64,000 nucleotides of DNA from Candidatus Poribacteria bacterium. GTDB lineage: Bacteria > Poribacteria > WGA-4E > PCPOR2b. Location: contig JAJECO010000079.1 of NCBI GenBank assembly GCA_022822005.1, positions 98,654 to 162,653 on the forward strand, in the 5' to 3' direction. Under the pieces are notes generated by a model, which saw nothing but the letters and a program-made list of their open reading frames with translations, was not told where the DNA came from and did no database searches. Positions 60,465 through 64,000 of the stretch are shown here, piece by piece (position 1 is the stretch's first letter; each line of letters begins with the position of its first letter). The position numbers and the translations under genes were made by a program.

Positions 60465-61212
60465 GGAGTTACGCACTTCAGTTCGTAGTAGCGCATTTCT
60501 TAATCCCGCCTGTCCCCCTGGCCCGGTACGGACGATCCATCGGGGAAACGGTACGGTGCTTTGAGCCGCCAACCGCGTAAGCCCTGGCGGAATGATTAAC
60601 TTTTTGTTTGCAATATACCATTCCGATGTGTTAAAATAACGATCACAGATAGCAGAAGGGGCTATCAGCTATAATCCTGACAATCTTTTAATCCCCGATC
60701 CCGCGTAGCGACTCCTGTTCCTCCTGCTTGATCCCGCCCCTGGTCACGCCTGCCTGCTCTCGGCTTGTCGGAGTCCTGCCTGTCCCGATTTATCGGGGAT
60801 GTATCGGGGGAATTCATCGGGATTCTGGTGAAACGGAACGGAACCGATGTATCGGGGGATCGGCATAAATCAGAACTCAGAAACCCAAACCACCTCACTA
60901 AAACGCACAAAAACGCACACTCAAGTAAAAAATATGTGAGGAAATGTGAGAATATGTGACATTTTGTGACATCTGATCAAAATCAAAGCCAATGTTCATC
61001 AACGGTCCGCCCCAAGACTAACGAAAATATGCAAAATATGTGACATTTTGTGACATTTTGTGACATCAGGGCGGATTGTACACTTCAGATTGTAACCGCC
61101 TGTTTCTTCCTCCCCCGTCTGGACGCGCAATAAATCCCCCGATAGGATCCCCGATAAATCGGGACAGGCGGGATTAAGAAATGCGCTACTACGAACTGAA
61201 GTGCGTAACTCC
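60465..61212. mobile_element. 748-bp element with 52-bp perfect terminal inverted repeats
   Basis: 60465-60516 is an exact reverse complement of 61161-61212, beginning GGAGTTACGCACTTCAGTTC. The element is flanked by TA at both ends (60463-60464 and 61213-61214), a Tc1/IS630-type target. Inside, the palindromes CCCGATTTATCGGG (60784-60797) and CCCGATAAATCGGG (61150-61163) are themselves in inverted order, and TTTTGTGACAT is repeated in tandem at 60962-60972 and 61046-61066. No transposase ORF is present; short frames such as 60765-60959 lack a credible start or homology. Non-autonomous, or a degraded IS. Confidence 0.9.
60962..61066. repeat. TTTTGTGACAT tandem repeats inside the 748-bp element
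   Basis: The unit TTTTGTGACAT occurs once at 60962-60972 and twice in tandem at 61046-61066, each group preceded by ATATGTGACA. They sit in the central AT-rich part of the element and could bind a protein such as a transposase; TGTGA resembles half of a CRP site but the second half is missing. Confidence 0.7.
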
Positions 61213-61318
61213 TAACCAGATTGAAAGCACAGAGTTATCCTACAATATGTCCGTATATCACTTTCAAAAGAGAAACGGGTGAATACGCTCATGTCAGAGC
61301 AATCCGAAAGTAGAAAAC

Positions 61319-61623
61319 ATGCTCACACAACAATCAAAGTTTACCGAACTCGGATTTAAGAAGTTTGTCAGCCCCGGTGAGAGTTGGGGGCAGTTACCTA
61401 CGATGGGATGGTGTTCGGGATGCTTTTCCCTCCCGGTGTGATAGACGATATTGAGATCTACTACCCATGCATTGGTACGCACTTTGTCATTCAACCGCTG
61501 ATTTACGGTGTGGGGTTGTCGCCAGGTCGGCGGGTGAGTATTGTAAGTATGTTTTACTTTGCTGAGAGAGATGTGGACACGATCCAAGATCTGTACACAT
61601 CGAAAGGGGAGGGAAGTAACTGA
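61319..61623 (+). pseudogene. small unknown protein gene with an apparent -1 frameshift
   Basis: ATG 61319 gives MLTQQSKFTELGFKKFVSPGES-W-G, then leaves the frame. From 61384 a +1-offset frame gives GAVTYDGMVFGMLFPPG and runs to the stop at 61621-61623 (79 residues if it used TTG 61384). Adding one G to the G5 run at 61386-61390 would join them as ...GESWGAVTYDG... into about 101 residues. Whether it is a sequencing slip or a real mutation cannot be told. Its stop overlaps the ATG of the VOC gene downstream (TGATG), suggesting a former two-gene unit. Family not recognised. Confidence 0.5.
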
Positions 61624-62012
61624 TGGCGACAAAGATCCGAACCCACCTAATGTTTGATGGCACTGCTGAGGAGGCAATGAGCTTCTACGTCGGCCTATTC
61701 CCCATGTCTGAAGTTATTGATGTGTCACACTACGACGCAGGCGAGAATAAAGGCAAAATTCATCACGCCTTTTTTACTCTTAGTGGCAGGGAATTCATCT
61801 GCATCGATACCCCGATAAAGCATGATTTTGGCTTCACGCCCGCTATCTCAATCTTCGTTGATTGTGAGTCACAAGAAGAACTTGAGCGGGTGTACTCAGC
61901 ACTTGCTGAGGGTGGAGAAATATTTATGCCATTGGACAACTACGGGTTTAGTAAGCGGTTCGGTTGGGTAAGTGATCGCTTTGGTGTCTCGTGGCAACTC
62001 AACCTTCCATAA
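61623..62012 (+). CDS. VOC family protein, PhnB/3-demethylubiquinone methyltransferase-like
   Basis: 129 residues. One or two beta-alpha-beta-beta-beta modules of the vicinal-oxygen-chelate fold: THLMFDGTAEEAMSFYVGLFP, then HHAFFTLSGREFICIDTPI, ISIFVDCESQEELERVYSAL and FGWVSDRFGVSWQLNLP. The PhnB-like pattern F-G-x-x-x-D-x-F-G-x-x-W is clear. Despite database names such proteins are usually of unknown function. GGAGGGAAG precedes the ATG, which overlaps the previous stop. The 3' end is convergent with the MBL gene. Confidence 0.88.
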   Translation: MATKIRTHLMFDGTAEEAMSFYVGLFPMSEVIDVSHYDAGENKGKIHHAFFTLSGREFICIDTPIKHDFGFTPAISIFVDCESQEELERVYSALAEGGEIFMPLDNYGFSKRFGWVSDRFGVSWQLNLP

Positions 62013-62054
62013 GAAAAAAATTGCCAATAGGTGCAATTACTATATCCGCGGATT

Positions 62055-62720
62055 TCAATTGGCGTAGTCTAACACATAAATCTGGTTTGTCTCGGGTAGT
62101 TTTGACTTGCTCACTTCAATCTCTGGTTGACCCTGATAGTGGACGAGTTCCGCTGGATATCGTGCGGTGAAATCATCCACCGGCAGGATATGAGTGAGCG
62201 TGACCTTGTCGGTTCTGTAGTGCATCGGAATTGTAACCTTCGGCTGAATCGCATCAATGACTTCGTCGAGATCGTTCAGTTCAATGGTTGGGGGACCCCC
62301 TGTTAGCACAAGCAGGATATCGACGCCCTTGAAAAATTCAAGTTGTGTCTCGCTTAACGGGTTTCCCACATCGCCCATGTGCCCAATTTCAATGCCTTCA
62401 ACGCCAAACCGATACATCGCGTTCTGATCCGGATCACTTTTATGTACTATGCTCTCCATAGCCGGCACAGATGAGAAACGAATCCCTTTGACCTCCGCCC
62501 CAGTCTCAGTGATATCGAGCGCATTAATCACAACAGGATCGCCCGCCACCATATCCGCACAACTGTGAAACCGGTCGGTCGCTGAACTCATAATCACGAT
62601 ATCCACCGGCTCGTCGATCGGGTCATAGCCAGCCACTTCGGGTGTATACGGATCAGTTACAATCCGAGTCCCGTTTCCTTCCAGCAAAAACGTAGCGTGT
62701 CCACACCATCTGATTTTCAT
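62055..62720 (-). CDS. MBL-fold protein (UlaG-like) with degenerate metal motif
   Basis: 221 residues from ATG 62720, which follows AGGAGGG; a longer frame is unlikely. The strand GHATFLLEG-x-x-x-x-IVTDPY and later GIEIGHMGDVGNPLS and TIPMHYRT are those of UlaG/RNase Z-like metallo-beta-lactamase folds. Where H-x-H-x-D-H is expected, the sequence is MSSATDRFHS, lacking the first two His. Only part of the metal site is thus intact, so the fold may be catalytically changed or inactive. It is 161 bp after the CocE/NonD gene's end, same strand. Confidence 0.8.
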   Translation of the reverse strand: MKIRWCGHATFLLEGNGTRIVTDPYTPEVAGYDPIDEPVDIVIMSSATDRFHSCADMVAGDPVVINALDITETGAEVKGIRFSSVPAMESIVHKSDPDQNAMYRFGVEGIEIGHMGDVGNPLSETQLEFFKGVDILLVLTGGPPTIELNDLDEVIDAIQPKVTIPMHYRTDKVTLTHILPVDDFTARYPAELVHYQGQPEIEVSKSKLPETNQIYVLDYAN

Positions 62721-62881
62721 AATATCTCCCTCCTGTTGACAATTGGTGAATTCTAAAAATAATATAGACACTTTCGTCCCCGGTAGGTGCGGTTTTCAAC
62801 CGCACCGGTTTGGAGCGTTTCATTAATTGTAGGGTCCACCAAATGATTATACAACCTGTTTCAGAAATCACTATGTTTCTC

Positions 62882-64000
62882 TTATCGTTCAATAATGGGT
62901 AAGACCAAATGCGACGGGTGTTCGGGTTCATGATGAATTGTCTGCTCTGCAATCTCAAGCCGTCGCTCGACCCCCAAATCGCCGCCCGTGTTCGGATTCG
63001 CATCAAAGCGGGGCCAATTGCTGCTGGAGATATCCAAGCGAATCCGGTGCCCCTTCTTGAAAACGTTAGAGGTTGGATAAAGTTCAAAGACGAACTCGTA
63101 GACCTTCCCCGGTTCCAGTAACTCTGGGGTATCCCAACCGTTTCGGTAGCGGGCGCGAATAATGGAATCTGTCAGATTGATAGCGAGTCCATCGGGATAA
63201 TCGTCGCTCAATGGACAAACGTCAATCAGTTTGGCTGTAAAATCAGTATCACGGGCAGATGATGAGGCGTGGAGTTTGACTATAATTGGTCCAGTGACCT
63301 CCACATCGTTCTCCAACGGTGGGGTCTGGAAGGTCAGGACATCGCTGCGGGCATTGAGCGGAAGGGTGTCCTGGCAACCAAAGAATCTTGAATTTCCACG
63401 TTGGTCAAATGCACCAGCGCCCATGATGGGGTCAGCGGCGGAGATGCCGCCCCCAATAGTTGGAACGGGATCTCGCGGGTCAAAGCTAAAGCAACTTGTT
63501 GATTCGTCAGCGCTTGGCAGCGCGGTAGAAAGTCCGCCATCAGCGTGAAGATAGTAGGGCGTGAACTGCGTGTCGGGCAGAGGAAAGTCCCCCTCATCAC
63601 GCCAATGACCGCCGTGATGGAGGCGTCCCTGATAGTTGGGTATGCCCTCGCCGGTGCCCATCACGAAAATCTTGACCGGTGACCAGTCGGAGACCTCTGT
63701 GTGCATCCCTTTGAGGAAGTGATCGAACCACGCCAATCGCAAGTCGTTGTAATTAATGAAAGAGTGACTCCCGAAATCAACATCACCCGCATTCGACACA
63801 CCCCAGCCGCCATGTGTCCACGGTCCCATTAACAACACCTGCCGCGATTTTTTCATCTTGCTGAGTGCCGTATAATTCTCGCAAGTTGCCCGCGCATACG
63901 AGTCATACCACCCACCGAGGTAGAGCGTCGGTACATCGGCATGTTCCTCGTAATACTGCGAGATAGCATACCCGCGTTGCTTCCAGTAGTCATCATATTC
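62882..64000 (-). CDS. CocE/NonD family hydrolase (X-Pro dipeptidyl-peptidase type), 5' end outside the window
   Basis: 373 residues lie inside the window and the frame is open to the right edge, so the start is missing; an internal ATG at 63856 is not the start because sequence upstream in frame is conserved-looking. The alpha/beta hydrolase part shows PTLYLGGWYDSY (Asp of the triad) and MGPWTHGGW (His). The nucleophile Ser should be further upstream outside the window. The C-terminal jelly-roll (DVEVTGPIIVKLHASSS, FELYPTSNVFKKGHRIRLDISSSNWPR) is typical of CocE/NonD. Acts on esters or acyl-proline peptides; substrate open. Confidence 0.9.
   Translation of the reverse strand, partial: EYDDYWKQRGYAISQYYEEHADVPTLYLGGWYDSYARATCENYTALSKMKKSRQVLLMGPWTHGGWGVSNAGDVDFGSHSFINYNDLRLAWFDHFLKGMHTEVSDWSPVKIFVMGTGEGIPNYQGRLHHGGHWRDEGDFPLPDTQFTPYYLHADGGLSTALPSADESTSCFSFDPRDPVPTIGGGISAADPIMGAGAFDQRGNSRFFGCQDTLPLNARSDVLTFQTPPLENDVEVTGPIIVKLHASSSARDTDFTAKLIDVCPLSDDYPDGLAINLTDSIIRARYRNGWDTPELLEPGKVYEFVFELYPTSNVFKKGHRIRLDISSSNWPRFDANPNTGGDLGVERRLEIAEQTIHHEPEHPSHLVLPIIER

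Noticed and set aside
60765..60959. 64-codon frame inside the 748-bp element as a transposase fragment
   Set aside because: No DDE or HUH motif, made partly of the palindromic repeat, not extended in any neighbouring frame.
60962..61066. CRP-type operator sites (TGTGA)
   Set aside because: The matching TCACA half is absent at the required spacing, and the copies lie inside a mobile element away from a gene start.
1..64000. Recoding of TGA or another stop codon
   Set aside because: Conserved genes end normally at TAA, TAG or TGA without internal in-frame stops; the two broken genes are explained by indels in G runs and one by an insertion.

Overview
The window reads as chromosomal DNA of an uncultivated, free-living, heterotrophic Gram-negative-type bacterium of moderate GC. 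Tandem families of secreted LamG and TolB-like proteins, several Gfo/Idh/MocA oxidoreductases and xylose-isomerase-like TIM barrels, two mandelate-racemase homologues, amidohydrolase and glycosidase-like proteins, a CBM9/DUF5916-type protein and short MITE-like elements together resemble Candidatus Poribacteria and related marine lineages. That assignment is inference from gene content; there is no rRNA here. The standard code fits, with TAA, TAG and TGA all used as stops, Shine-Dalgarno sites clear at most starts and occasional GTG or TTG starts.

Layout. 1-2276 (minus): three tandem six-bladed TolB-like propellers, one cut by the window edge. 2618-6801 (minus): enolase-superfamily enzyme, HTTM-like membrane pair, glycosidase-like protein. 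6931-9289: guaA diverging from a Mn-type superoxide dismutase gene. 9402-13196: a T-box leader controlling ilvB-ilvN-ilvC, closed by an intrinsic terminator. 13228-18387: MFS transporter, GNAT, unknown TIM-barrel-like protein, isochorismatase-like hydrolase, HDAC-family deacetylase. 18557-20553: a large secreted FN3/FlgD-like protein and tRNA-Leu(CAG). 20707-28223 (minus): seven tandem secreted LamG proteins behind a secreted amidotransferase-fold protein, all downstream of one strong promoter and split by an internal terminator. 28667-35340 (plus, divergent): sugar-type ABC transporter with two duplicated Tat lipoprotein binding proteins, two permeases, a secreted lectin-fold protein and the ATPase. 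35356-40740 (minus): TPR membrane protein, YidD, SDR, mandelate-racemase homologue, sugar isomerase, panB, rhamnose mutarotase. 40966-51507: PPK2, an unknown protein, two Gfo/Idh/MocA enzymes, a GNAT-glycosidase fusion, phosphodiesterase, cyclase, isomerase, amidohydrolase, RidA. 51723-61318: an accessory segment bracketed by repeats, in which a methyltransferase gene is split by a 364-bp TA-flanked element, followed by GNAT, NUDIX, Eis-like, ADP-ribosyltransferase-like, CBM9, APH-like and zinc-finger/HTH genes, then a 748-bp element with 52-bp perfect inverted termini. 61319-64000: small VOC genes, an MBL-fold protein and a partial CocE/NonD hydrolase.

The most interesting signal is a short C-terminal motif, roughly V-x-P-x-x-K-L-A-x-x-W-G-x-[IL]-K, ending within a few residues of the stop. 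It is shared by eleven Sec-exported proteins of unrelated folds (TolB propeller, LamG, amidotransferase fold, DUF1080-like lectin fold). No cytoplasmic protein or lipoprotein in the window has it. It behaves like a C-terminal sorting or anchoring tag that I cannot match to a named sorting domain. The tagged LamG array and the ABC transporter operon, which itself encodes a tagged protein, diverge from one intergenic region with consensus-like promoters on each side, so a joint role in capture and uptake of polysaccharide-derived sugars is a reasonable hypothesis.
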